A stretch of DNA of 55,895 nt from Lewinella cohaerens DSM 23179 (GTDB taxonomy: Bacteria; Bacteroidota; Bacteroidia; Chitinophagales; Saprospiraceae), in the NCBI RefSeq assembly GCF_000379805.1, contig NZ_KB903535.1, positions 133,204 through 189,098 on the forward strand, read 5' to 3'. A program made the position numbers and the translations under genes. A model generated the notes under the pieces. It ran no database searches. It saw only the letters and a program-made list of their open reading frames with translations, and was not told where the DNA came from. Shown here one piece after another: positions 7,828 to 16,217 of the stretch (positions are counted from its first letter, which is position 1; each line of letters starts with the position of its first letter).

Positions 7828-10269
7828 TTATTTAACTACTACAATTTTACGTGTTGGAATAAGGTACTCCCCTACTTGAGCTTTTAGCCAATAGATTCCC
7901 GCAGGTAATTGTTCCATCTCTAAATCTACTTCTCCATAACCAGTTGGTAAAGAAAGTACGCCGGTTTGTAGCAGCTGGCCACCTGCCTGAAACAGTTGCC
8001 ATTGCCCCTTTGCAGCAACAGGATGAGGAAGGCGAAACTGCAATTGCGTGCGTCCGAAATTAGGGTTTGGAACAACTCGTAGAGAGAATGCCTCTGCCCC
8101 TAGCGGCATTTCTGTACTTACGGGCTTCATATTCCGCTCCTGAAAAACAAGATCGTCCATATAAAACCCATCTGGATTAATATAGGTATCACTAACCATC
8201 AAAAAACGTAAACGCAGTTGATCGCCGTTTATTAAAAACGGTGTCAGATCTACTGATTCCTCTACCCATTCGTTTTGCTGTCCTTCCCAGAGGGGGCCAT
8301 CGGTAGCTTGCGTATTCGACGCCGTTACCGTATAACGGCCACAAGCTGGAATCCATGAGCCTTCATTGACTTGAAACTGGAGTTGTGCCCAATCGTAAGA
8401 AGGTTCAATATTCCATTTCGCCCAAAAGTTCAGGCGGTATTCTTCAGCTTCTCCTACCGAAATTGGTTCATTTAAGGTAATTTGTGCATAGTGGCTGTTT
8501 GGGTAATTCGAATAAGGAGAATCAGTCAAGGAATTAGGGCCAGAAACAAAATCTTCGTTCGTTAAGCCCCAGTCCTCCTCTGTCGTCCACTGATCCAGCC
8601 CTGAAAAGTCTTCTTCATATACCACCGTATTTATATAGCCACCATAAACTTTACTCACGGTATCCCTCCGTACAAAGGAGCCATTGTCAATGGCCAGTTC
8701 AAACTGCAATTCGGTACCAGGAGCAATACTGCCAGTAATGTTTAGCGCAAAGCTATCTATGACAGCCTGGTTTTCTGCCAGATCAAAACTCAAAGGTTCT
8801 TCTACAACCTGGATTAAATCATTTTGCAAACTGGTCAGGCTCACGCTTAACGGACCATTTTCACGTCCAAATCGTTGTACTTCAAAACGCAAGAATTGGT
8901 AATCATCCTTTATTTCAATCTGGGTTGGATCAATTTGGGCGACACCCGCTACATGAGGGGTGTTTGCGGCCATAAGGTTCATCCACAAAGACGCTCTACT
9001 GTTGGGAATTATCGCTTCACGCACAGGCCAAAAACCACCATCGATGCCTTCGCCGCCGATTTCCGGAGTCATTGAAAAGATACGAGGCTTCTCTGTGGTT
9101 TCTCCGTACATCCAGTCATCAGAATCGCCATTAACGACGTAGCCTACTGTTTCTGAGCCTGTCCCTTTTATATAATCGTTCTGTATGGTCATTACCTTGC
9201 CCAGCGTGTTAAAGGTTGGTGCATCAACGGTAGGCGAATCACTGTACCCCCAGGGGTAAATCAGTAAATCCCCATAGGTGTGATAATTAAGCGCTACTAT
9301 AAATTCATGCTCTTGGCAAAATGCTCTAACAGCCTGTGTCTCTGGTTCCGAAAACGCTTCCGTACCCCGATAAGTAGAAGAACTAGGGTTTGGCGACGAC
9401 CCTTCATCATCGAATCCCCACTGATAGCCATAATTCCGATTGAGGTCCACCCCGGTAGAGCCATCATCATTATCGCGAAAATTCTTCCGCCACATCCCAC
9501 CTCCATCTGGCTCAGTGGTTTCATTAAAAATATAACCATCAGGGTTTATACAAGGTAAAAAATACAACTCCGTATTGTCAACGAGGTAACGTACCTCTTG
9601 GTCACTTTCGTAGTTCTCCAACAAGTACCACATATAAAAGACCATTTGTGTCAAACTATTGGGTTCCCGGGCGTGATGCAATGCCGTGTACAGTACTTCA
9701 GGCTCTACAGATTCATCCGTATCCGGGTTATCACTAATACGCATCCAGTAGATTGGCCGCCCCTGATGAGAAACAATTGATGGCGAAACGATTCGTCGAG
9801 AAGTAATCAGATTAGGATAAAGCAAGCGCATCGAGTCCAGAATGTCCAACATTTCCTGGTAGCGGTAAAATCCAGCCATATCTCCCAGACGAAAATTACT
9901 TGGAATGGGATATTCCGTTACAGAACTATTGGAAACATCCGGACAACTAAGGTCTCCACCGCGAGCGTTATCCTGATAAACCTGACGGCGAACAGGGTCG
10001 CTGTAAAAGTCCTGCACATCTCGAATGAGTACTTCGTAAATGAATCCTGCCTCTGCTAGTCTGTTTAAATCCGCGCTGGAAAAATCATTGGTAAGATGCC
10101 GATGAGGGACGTATTCGCCGTGATCGGTTTCCACCCCTAGCGCACTCAATTCTTGGATGGTATGCCCTTCAAGGCGTACTCTCACCCGGTGGTAAGTATC
10201 CGTATTTTGGGCAAATAACAATTGTGTACTCAGGATGCAGAGCAAAAGAAGTAAGCTGCTATTATTCAT
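7828..10269 (-). CDS. Secreted M14 zinc carboxypeptidase with T9SS type A sorting domain
   Basis: An 813-residue exported peptidase. A signal peptide (LLLLLCILSTQLLFAQ) is followed by a propeptide-like region and an M14 domain of about 115-440 with zinc ligands in HHAREP (His199, Glu202) and NYHTYG (His330), substrate-binding NPDGY and DLNRNYG, and the catalytic Glu in TPEIGGEG (Glu403). A beta-sandwich region follows, and the last 80 residues form a T9SS type A domain (PNPNFGRTQL near its start, GIYWLKAQ near the end). It should cleave C-terminal residues from peptides outside the cell or on its surface. Its upstream region is a dense repeat array; no partner gene is adjacent. Confidence 0.95.
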   Translation of the reverse strand: MNNSSLLLLLCILSTQLLFAQNTDTYHRVRVRLEGHTIQELSALGVETDHGEYVPHRHLTNDFSSADLNRLAEAGFIYEVLIRDVQDFYSDPVRRQVYQDNARGGDLSCPDVSNSSVTEYPIPSNFRLGDMAGFYRYQEMLDILDSMRLLYPNLITSRRIVSPSIVSHQGRPIYWMRISDNPDTDESVEPEVLYTALHHAREPNSLTQMVFYMWYLLENYESDQEVRYLVDNTELYFLPCINPDGYIFNETTEPDGGGMWRKNFRDNDDGSTGVDLNRNYGYQWGFDDEGSSPNPSSSTYRGTEAFSEPETQAVRAFCQEHEFIVALNYHTYGDLLIYPWGYSDSPTVDAPTFNTLGKVMTIQNDYIKGTGSETVGYVVNGDSDDWMYGETTEKPRIFSMTPEIGGEGIDGGFWPVREAIIPNSRASLWMNLMAANTPHVAGVAQIDPTQIEIKDDYQFLRFEVQRFGRENGPLSVSLTSLQNDLIQVVEEPLSFDLAENQAVIDSFALNITGSIAPGTELQFELAIDNGSFVRRDTVSKVYGGYINTVVYEEDFSGLDQWTTEEDWGLTNEDFVSGPNSLTDSPYSNYPNSHYAQITLNEPISVGEAEEYRLNFWAKWNIEPSYDWAQLQFQVNEGSWIPACGRYTVTASNTQATDGPLWEGQQNEWVEESVDLTPFLINGDQLRLRFLMVSDTYINPDGFYMDDLVFQERNMKPVSTEMPLGAEAFSLRVVPNPNFGRTQLQFRLPHPVAAKGQWQLFQAGGQLLQTGVLSLPTGYGEVDLEMEQLPAGIYWLKAQVGEYLIPTRKIVVVK

Positions 10270-10365
10270 GGCTTTGAAGTAGGATCTTAAAAATTCCGGC
10301 GACGAAACTACTACTTATTTTATTCGATTGCGAATGCTATCCGGGAGAATGTCGTATTCGCTGCG

Positions 10366-10653
10366 GTACTCCCCCGGAAAGCCGGAGTCGTGGTAGTGCT
10401 CATTCCGATGTATCGGAACTCACGGGAGTGCTCGCTACGCTCGCGGGGGGTCGATGCGCGAATGGTGGTGCTCGCTGCGCTCACGGGTTAGGCACTCAAC
10501 TTCAACAAATAGCCTCTGGTAATCCCGTTTAAACCGCGAGCGCAGCGAGCACTAACACGAGGCGAAGCCGAGTACGCACCGTGAATCCCGAGTATCGGGA
10601 TGAACACTAACCACGAGTGAAACGAGCACTCCCCACGAGGCTACGCCGAGTAC
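10366..10653. repeat. Array of nine REP-like palindromic units in two opposed blocks
   Basis: This 385-nt gap between two minus-strand genes holds about nine GC-rich units of 19-31 nt. Each unit is itself a small hairpin of the form GTGCTCGCTNCGCTCGCGG. Units at about 10366, 10396, 10428 and 10468 point one way; units at 10534, 10556, 10577, 10611 and 10634 are their reverse complements. Loops and some stems vary while ends (GTRCTC...CGYGGG) are kept, including two with the stem CCGAT/ATCGG or CCCGA/TCGGG. The layout resembles bacterial REP/BIME clusters. Confidence 0.8.
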
Positions 10654-10654
10654 C

Positions 10655-10978
10655 TTAAACCTCCTCGTCCTCTGGTGCCAGCTTGACTTTAAGGCCATCC
10701 ATCTCATCTACCAATTTAAGTTGACAGCCCAAACGCGAATTATCCTCTACGAAGAAGGCCTGATCCAGCATATCTTCTTCGTCTTCCGACATCTTGTGGA
10801 GTTCATGATCCGTTAAGACGTAGCAATGACAAGTAGAACAGAGTGCCATCCCTCCACAAGTTCCCTTTACGGGGAGTTCATAAGCCTTACACAATTCCAT
10901 GAGATTCATGTTCATGTCAGTAGGAGCTTCTAAAACATGCTCTTGATCAGCGCGGTCAATAACGGTTATCTTGATCAT
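10655..10978 (-). CDS. 2Fe-2S ferredoxin, adrenodoxin type
   Basis: A 107-residue electron carrier. The cluster ligands are Cys41, Cys47 and Cys50 in GTCGGMALCSTC and Cys85 in RLGCQL, the spacing of the adrenodoxin/putidaredoxin (ISC-type Fdx) group; SEDEEDML is the acidic partner-binding helix. The N-terminal strand KITVIDR is normal. It could supply electrons to Fe-S assembly or a monooxygenase; no such partner is adjacent. The stop lies two bases from the repeat array, which therefore forms its 3' untranslated region. Confidence 0.94.
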   Translation of the reverse strand: MIKITVIDRADQEHVLEAPTDMNMNLMELCKAYELPVKGTCGGMALCSTCHCYVLTDHELHKMSEDEEDMLDQAFFVEDNSRLGCQLKLVDEMDGLKVKLAPEDEEV

Positions 10979-11047
10979 TATTATTACTTTGGGGCTGCAA
11001 AAATAAGGAAACCTATGAATAAAAGATATTTAGGGATGAGGAAACAA

Positions 11048-11130
11048 ATACGCTACGCAAAGGGCGTAGCAAATTTTTCTTTAGACAAATCGGATTTTCC
11101 GCAGCATAGCGGGCTACGCAAGGAAAATCG
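11048..11130. repeat. Two nested hairpins in the leader of the twin lipoprotein genes
   Basis: GCTACGC/GCGTAGC forms a stem around AAAGG, and 30 nt later ATTTTCC/GGAAAAT encloses an inner imperfect stem around GCGGG. The second arm runs directly into the start region of the lipoprotein gene. The CGCAAAGGG-x-GTAGCAA core also occurs at 5456-5472. Confidence 0.55.
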
Positions 11131-11131
11131 G

Positions 11132-11530
11132 ATGATGAATAAAGGAAGATTTGTAGTAAGGTGTGTAGCGTATTTTTTGCGAACTCCCTTAGTTCCTCTC
11201 TACCTTTTGGGGCTTTTACTTCTAACCAGCTGCCAAACCCACGGTGTACTCTCCAGTCCGTTGATTAAGGGCAGCACCTACCCAGCAGTGTCGCCGGAGA
11301 AGGTAGCTGTTTATGCTACCCCTAAAGCTCCAAAATCTTACGAAATAATTGCAGAACTGGTGGCCATGTGCGATGCGGGGCAGGACGCAGAAGTACCCAT
11401 ACGCATACTGAGGGAAGAAGCCGCAAAAATAGGCGCAGATGCAATCGTAAACCTCCGTTTGAATTTCGGCATGGGCTTCTGGATTACCGGCCTCAAGGCT
11501 ACTGCAACAGCTGTAAAATATAATGACTAA
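11132..11530 (+). CDS. Lipoprotein with RcsF/YbjQ-like fold, first of a pair
   Basis: A 132-residue predicted lipoprotein: signal hydrophobic core PLYLLGLLLLTSC with the lipobox Cys, then a short beta/alpha domain with KVAVYATPKAPKSYEIIAEL and REEAAKIGADAIVNLRL. The 'GADA' loop in this setting is typical of YbjQ/DUF4156/RcsF-like small domains. The frame stays open to 10937, but that extension overlaps the divergent ferredoxin start and has no signal, so ATG 11132 (or the adjacent 11135) is chosen. It overlaps its paralogue downstream by eight bases. The function is unknown. Confidence 0.75.
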   Translation: MMNKGRFVVRCVAYFLRTPLVPLYLLGLLLLTSCQTHGVLSSPLIKGSTYPAVSPEKVAVYATPKAPKSYEIIAELVAMCDAGQDAEVPIRILREEAAKIGADAIVNLRLNFGMGFWITGLKATATAVKYND

Positions 11531-11903
11531 AGCCAAACTTGTGAAAAACACTTCCACCTTTCCAGCAAAAATCCTATCACTGGGATCACTTTTTCTGCTT
11601 CCTTTCCTGTTTTCTGCCTGCAATCTTTATACCTGTTATCTCGAAACCGGAGCACAGGTTTATCCTCCTACCCAAGCGACAGACATCGAGCTCTACCTGA
11701 CGACCCCAGACAAAGCGTATCTGGTAATCGGTACGGTAACAGCAAATGGCGCAGACGATAAAAGTGCCATCAACTATCTTAAGAAACGCGTTACTGAAAT
11801 TGGTGCTGACGCGGTGATTCTCTTAAAGTTTGACAAGATGGCTTCCTATTCTCCCAGGGTAGATATTTCGGGAGTAGCGGTGAAGTTTGTGGGCAATCAA
11901 TAA
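11523..11903 (+). CDS. Lipoprotein with RcsF/YbjQ-like fold, second of a pair
   Basis: A 126-residue predicted lipoprotein with the signal LFLLPFLFSAC and a mature domain that aligns by eye with the preceding protein: an N-terminal strand (DIELYLTTPDKAYLVIGTV), then KKRVTEIGADAVILLKFD. It starts inside the end of the previous gene, so the two are co-translated and probably arose by tandem duplication. It is probably anchored in the periplasm or outer membrane. No specific activity can be assigned. It converges on the Lrp gene with only seven bases between stops. Confidence 0.78.
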   Translation: MTKAKLVKNTSTFPAKILSLGSLFLLPFLFSACNLYTCYLETGAQVYPPTQATDIELYLTTPDKAYLVIGTVTANGADDKSAINYLKKRVTEIGADAVILLKFDKMASYSPRVDISGVAVKFVGNQ

Positions 11904-11910
11904 CCCTGTC

Positions 11911-12387
11911 TTATTCTCCATCACCTACAATATCCAGTGGACGGTCAATACTCTCATCCAGTGAAATAAACGTCTCCGTACGCTGGATGCCCTGGATAGG
12001 CTGCACCTTGTCGTGGAGAACATCCCGCAAGTGGCCCGTATCCCGACAAACGATCTTAACAAAAATACTATAGACACCTGTCGTATAATGCGCACTCACT
12101 ACTTCAGGAATTCGAGCAAGCTCTTTAGCAACCTGATCATAGAGTGAACTTTTATCAAGATATACCCCCAGAAAAGCAACTACATCATAACCTAGTTGTT
12201 CGTAGTTAACGGTCAGGTTATAACCTCGAACGATGCCAGCGTCTTCTAGCTTTTTCATCCTTACGTGAATGGTTCCACCCGAGACATAGAGCTCTTTGGC
12301 AATTTCAGTGTAAGGTTTCTTGGAATTCTGCATCAACAAGGAGAGAATTTTGCGGTCCAGATCGTCAATTTCCTTTTCTTTGCTCAT
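11911..12387 (-). CDS. Lrp/AsnC family transcriptional regulator
   Basis: A 158-residue regulator. Residues 8-55 are the AsnC winged helix (DDLDRKILSLLMQNSKKPYT, then GGTIHVRMKKLEDAGIV) and residues 70-150 are the RAM effector domain (VVAFLGVYL, VVSAHYTTG, and a C-terminal TETFISL strand). Such proteins form dimers to octamers and respond to amino acids. It diverges from the S41 protease gene with 128 nt between starts, so it may control that gene or itself. Confidence 0.94.
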   Translation of the reverse strand: MSKEKEIDDLDRKILSLLMQNSKKPYTEIAKELYVSGGTIHVRMKKLEDAGIVRGYNLTVNYEQLGYDVVAFLGVYLDKSSLYDQVAKELARIPEVVSAHYTTGVYSIFVKIVCRDTGHLRDVLHDKVQPIQGIQRTETFISLDESIDRPLDIVGDGE

Positions 12388-12515
12388 TATAAAGTAAATT
12401 CTTCTTTAGAAAGGCGATGTCCTTAAGTCTTTAGGAGAAACAATATTCGTAATTTTTTGTATAAATTACATTACTTGCCCGATAACGTGATAAACGGGTA
12501 ATTCAATTTTTACGC

Positions 12516-14186
12516 ATGGATCCACAGGACAATTCCTTTTTTCGCAAAGTTAGCATTTGGTTGCCTCTTTTATTGGCAGGTGTATTAGCGCTAGGTATGT
12601 TTATAGGTTTGCGCTACCAAGCCGCTAGCGCTGCCAGTCAGGGTAGTGTCGAACTAGCCAAACTTCAACGTAATTTAGGGGGGCAAGGCAAGGTAGAAGA
12701 ATTGCTCCGTTATATCGATGCAAAATACGTGGAGGAAGCAGATAAAGACGCTATTACCCGCAAAGCTATTGATGCAGTTATCAAGGAGCTTGACCCGCAC
12801 TCCAATTATATCTCCTCTGAAGATTTAATTGCTATCAACGAGCAGCTGGAAGGCAACTTCGATGGCATTGGTGTAGAATTCATGATTCTGGATGATACGA
12901 TTGTGGTCGTCAGTCCATTAGCCGGAGGGCCATCTGAAGCTGTGGGGATACGGGCTGGCGATAAAATCGTTACCATCGAAGATTCTATTGTAGCAGGAGT
13001 GGAACTCGCTACGCAAGATATATTTTCGCTCCTTCGCGGAGAAAAAGGCACCGAAGTCAATGTAGGCATCAAACGAGCAGGGCAAAAAGAATTGCTCAGT
13101 TTCAATATCACACGAGACAAAATCCCTGTACATAGCGTCGACGTTGCCGTAATGCTGGATGAAAAAACCGGCTTCATTAAAGTCAATCGTTTCAGTGCAA
13201 CTACCTACGATGAATTTGTCCAGTCTTTGGAAAAACTGGTGGAAAAGAACGAGATGGTCGACTTGGTTATCGACCTTCGACACAATCCTGGTGGTTATTT
13301 GACGCAAGCGACCAACATGCTGAGCCAGCTGTTCCCTGAAAAAGGGAAACTTCTGGTATACACGGAGGGCCGTACCGTAAAAAGAACCGAATACAACACC
13401 AATGGCCGCCCTTTCTATAACATTGGCAAAGTGGTTATTTTGATTGACGAAGGCTCAGCCTCGGCCAGTGAAATTATGGCGGGAGCTGTTCAGGACCATG
13501 ATCGCGGTGTGCTGGTGGGTCGCCGCTCTTTTGGGAAAGGTCTCGTTCAGGAACAATACCCTTTACGCGACGGCTCTGCTTTACGGCTTACCGTTGCTCG
13601 GTACTACACACCTTCTGGCAGATGCATCCAAAAAGATTATGAGGAAGAAGGCGCAGCTGCCTACGACCGGGATATGGAAGACCGTTTTACGAACGGCGAA
13701 TTATCCGAGAAAGGAAACATAGAGATCGCTGATACAACTAAATTTTTCACCGACAATGGTTATATTGTTTATGGTGGTGGTGGCATTACACCCGATGTTT
13801 TCGTTCCTCTTGACACCTTCACCCTAAGGGAAGACTACCTCCGCTGGAGACAGTATACCGCAGGCTTTGTGTTCCGCTTCGTTGAACAAGAAGCAGGCTT
13901 AGCTGATCGCTATCAACTAAACGACTTTGTAAGTAGCTACCAGGTTCCTAACAACGTCTTCCAGGAATACATCCAGTATGCGCGTGAACAAGGCGAAGAA
14001 TCCGCTATTCCGACCAACAATCGAGTTCTAAAAGAGCTTAATCGTTTCCTCAAGGCTCGGATCGCACGCCAGTTATATGGTAACGAAGGTTTCTTTGCCG
14101 TCTGGAACAAGGACGATGATATGATCCTGGAGGCGCTAAAGGTTTTAAAAACAGATGATCCGTTGGCTGCGGCGAGGAAAGAGTAG
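12516..14186 (+). CDS. S41 C-terminal processing protease (CtpA/Prc type)
   Basis: A 556-residue membrane-anchored periplasmic serine protease. A transmembrane anchor lies at residues 13-32. A helical region (VEELLRYIDAKYVEE) and LDPHSNYIS are followed by a PDZ domain (about 110-195) and the S41 core with DLRHNPGGYL, GSASASEI (nucleophile Ser316) and FGKGLVQ (general base Lys341); the 25-residue spacing fits the family. The C-terminal 150 residues are the extension seen in Bacteroidota homologues. It trims or degrades periplasmic proteins from their C-termini. It appears monocistronic. Confidence 0.95.
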   Translation: MDPQDNSFFRKVSIWLPLLLAGVLALGMFIGLRYQAASAASQGSVELAKLQRNLGGQGKVEELLRYIDAKYVEEADKDAITRKAIDAVIKELDPHSNYISSEDLIAINEQLEGNFDGIGVEFMILDDTIVVVSPLAGGPSEAVGIRAGDKIVTIEDSIVAGVELATQDIFSLLRGEKGTEVNVGIKRAGQKELLSFNITRDKIPVHSVDVAVMLDEKTGFIKVNRFSATTYDEFVQSLEKLVEKNEMVDLVIDLRHNPGGYLTQATNMLSQLFPEKGKLLVYTEGRTVKRTEYNTNGRPFYNIGKVVILIDEGSASASEIMAGAVQDHDRGVLVGRRSFGKGLVQEQYPLRDGSALRLTVARYYTPSGRCIQKDYEEEGAAAYDRDMEDRFTNGELSEKGNIEIADTTKFFTDNGYIVYGGGGITPDVFVPLDTFTLREDYLRWRQYTAGFVFRFVEQEAGLADRYQLNDFVSSYQVPNNVFQEYIQYAREQGEESAIPTNNRVLKELNRFLKARIARQLYGNEGFFAVWNKDDDMILEALKVLKTDDPLAAARKE

Positions 14187-14268
14187 GTCTTGGTTGTTGG
14201 TTGTTAGATGGTTCTGGTCATCTTGAAAGAGAGACAAGCCAATTTCCGACTTCCGACTTTATAAAGGG

Positions 14269-15228
14269 TTAGATTCCGGTATTAGTTACCCTGTAAATAT
14301 CGCCCATTCCATTGCCGGGGGTGTTCGCCATTTCCTGTAAAGTATTGATATTACTAATACTCAGCGTATCACGCTTTGTCATACGTTCGCTCGTAAAGTA
14401 GAAGGTATTCCTAGCTACATCTACAAATGGGCAATAATCAAGCTTTTCAGAATTGATCGACGGTCCCATGTTTTTGGCGGGCAGCCAAGCCCCATCTGTA
14501 TTCTTTCTGGCAATATACAAGTCGCCACCACCAAGGTCATCCGGTCGACCATAGGAGCTAAAAATCAGCAAATCTTCGTCAGGACTCACATAGGCATTGA
14601 ATTCGTAATAAAGGGAATTGATGGTACTATCTAAAACTTCGGCCCTTTGGTATTCACCATCAACAAACCTGGCAATATAAATATCTTCTCTACCAATACC
14701 CTCTTCTTTCGTGGCCGTAAAATACAGATTGCCACTCTTTGCCACAGAGGGGTAGAATTCGTCTCCAGCTGTATTGACATTTCCATTGAGAGGCACTGGC
14801 TCAGTCCAACCCTCTCCTTCTCGGTCGCTGTACCATATATTATAATCAGCCGCCGCTGAATCTTTCTGCAAGGGTCTATTGGAAGCAAAAAACAAGCGCT
14901 GGCCTTCATTCGCAAAGAAAGGTTCAATATCCTGGTAACGGCCCGAAATATTCAACACCTCAGCAGGCTGCCAATGCCCTTTTACCATTCCAATGCTTAC
15001 CAAACAACGCTTACTTTGCTTGTAATCACCAAGGGTATAAATGATTTCTTCGCCAGAAGGGGAAATCGCAATATCCCGTTCATATAAGCCTGTAGATACC
15101 AGACCGCTAGCAAACAACTCCGGATTTTCTGGTGTGGCTGCCAACTGAATATTATCTATTTTCGGTTTGGAACAGCTACTGTTTAACAAACAAAACAGAC
15201 TAACAATAAAGAAAGGATATTGCTTCAT
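14269..15228 (-). CDS. Lipoprotein with PD40/WD40-like beta-propeller
   Basis: A 319-residue predicted lipoprotein (signal FFIVSLFCLLNSSC). The mature part has repeats of the PD40 (TolB-like) type, e.g. RDIAISPSGEEIIYTLG, FFANEGQRLFFASNRP, YPSVAKSGNLYFTAT, and YVSPDEDLLIFSSYGRP, which would make a small beta-propeller. Such proteins often bind other envelope components or glycans. It follows the DUF6503-like lipoprotein gene on the same strand by 24 nt, so they may be co-transcribed. A precise role is not evident. Confidence 0.85.
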   Translation of the reverse strand: MKQYPFFIVSLFCLLNSSCSKPKIDNIQLAATPENPELFASGLVSTGLYERDIAISPSGEEIIYTLGDYKQSKRCLVSIGMVKGHWQPAEVLNISGRYQDIEPFFANEGQRLFFASNRPLQKDSAAADYNIWYSDREGEGWTEPVPLNGNVNTAGDEFYPSVAKSGNLYFTATKEEGIGREDIYIARFVDGEYQRAEVLDSTINSLYYEFNAYVSPDEDLLIFSSYGRPDDLGGGDLYIARKNTDGAWLPAKNMGPSINSEKLDYCPFVDVARNTFYFTSERMTKRDTLSISNINTLQEMANTPGNGMGDIYRVTNTGI

Positions 15229-15252
15229 TTTCTTTAGTATAATTTTAAAAAT

Positions 15253-16035
15253 CTACTCGACTTCTACCTCCTCCAATTCAATTCTTGAAAGAGTGTCCAT
15301 TTGGCCAGCAGCAAAGAGTTCATCAAATGCCAACACATCTCTACGGGCTTCATCCAGCGGTTTGTAGTTGATGTAATCCTGAAAAATGACACCCTCTATC
15401 CGGCGGGAGTTATAGGCCTCACGGAACCGCGCACCACCGCCATTTACCAAGAAATTGTAAGCCAGGTAATTCAGCGTAAAATCATCGGTAGAAAACCAGT
15501 AAGCGTATTCATCCTCGAAATCTTCACCGCCGCCTTCTTCGCCAAAGGTCACCTTCAGCTCGTGATGTGGCCTCCCAAAAGCTTCCGTGACTCCGTGATA
15601 TTCCACTTGTACAGCCGGATCTGTTAGAAAATAGGGCAGGAAAGCGAAATACATGACCGAGTTTAGAGAATTTGCATAAGCTGAGCTGTCTTTCGCTGTT
15701 AGCTCAGCAGGTTCCCCGTTAATCGTCCGCGTAAAAGTCTGTGAGCTTAGGGCATCTTTAATATCCTGTTCTTCTTTATCAACATAGCTTCTTTCATATA
15801 AAAATTCATGCCCTACTCGCGCTGCGGTATAAACTCTTTCGCGAAAAAAGAAGTGAACCAAGCTCGTATCCAATTCACCCCCTCCATGCTGAACAATAGA
15901 TTGCTCCACGACCCAACGCGCAGTGTCTGTGATGACCGGATCAGCGGCTTTCATACTCGAAGCATCTTCGGCATTTGAACTACAAGCAGTCAGAAAAAGA
16001 AGCAAAGCAAAAAGGCTAAGGTATCGCATAATCAT
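15253..16035 (-). CDS. DUF6503-like lipoprotein
   Basis: A 260-residue predicted lipoprotein with signal YLSLFALLLFLTAC. The mature domain begins with DTARWVVEQSIVQHGGGELD and continues with beta-rich segments (VHFFFRERVYTA, VEYHGVTEAFGRPHHELKVTF, YAYWFSTDDFTLNYLAY), the pattern I associate with the DUF6503 family of Bacteroidota lipoproteins, which look like LolA/LppX-type half-barrels. Function unknown. The start may be either of two Met codons two residues apart. It sits upstream of the propeller lipoprotein in a likely two-gene operon. Confidence 0.78.
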   Translation of the reverse strand: MIMRYLSLFALLLFLTACSSNAEDASSMKAADPVITDTARWVVEQSIVQHGGGELDTSLVHFFFRERVYTAARVGHEFLYERSYVDKEEQDIKDALSSQTFTRTINGEPAELTAKDSSAYANSLNSVMYFAFLPYFLTDPAVQVEYHGVTEAFGRPHHELKVTFGEEGGGEDFEDEYAYWFSTDDFTLNYLAYNFLVNGGGARFREAYNSRRIEGVIFQDYINYKPLDEARRDVLAFDELFAAGQMDTLSRIELEEVEVE

Positions 16036-16217
16036 TTTTTTTAAAACCTATATCAGGATTAGGAATGATGTTGGAAATTAACCCGTGATGGTTTCTCAAT
16101 CTCTATACCCTATACTAAAGGGCACAAAGCGTCCCGTATCCCTCTACTGGCTTTACTCCCCCCCAGAGAAATTGCCACACCAAGGTCCAAGTTACGCATT
16201 AAAGTTCGAGCAGACTT

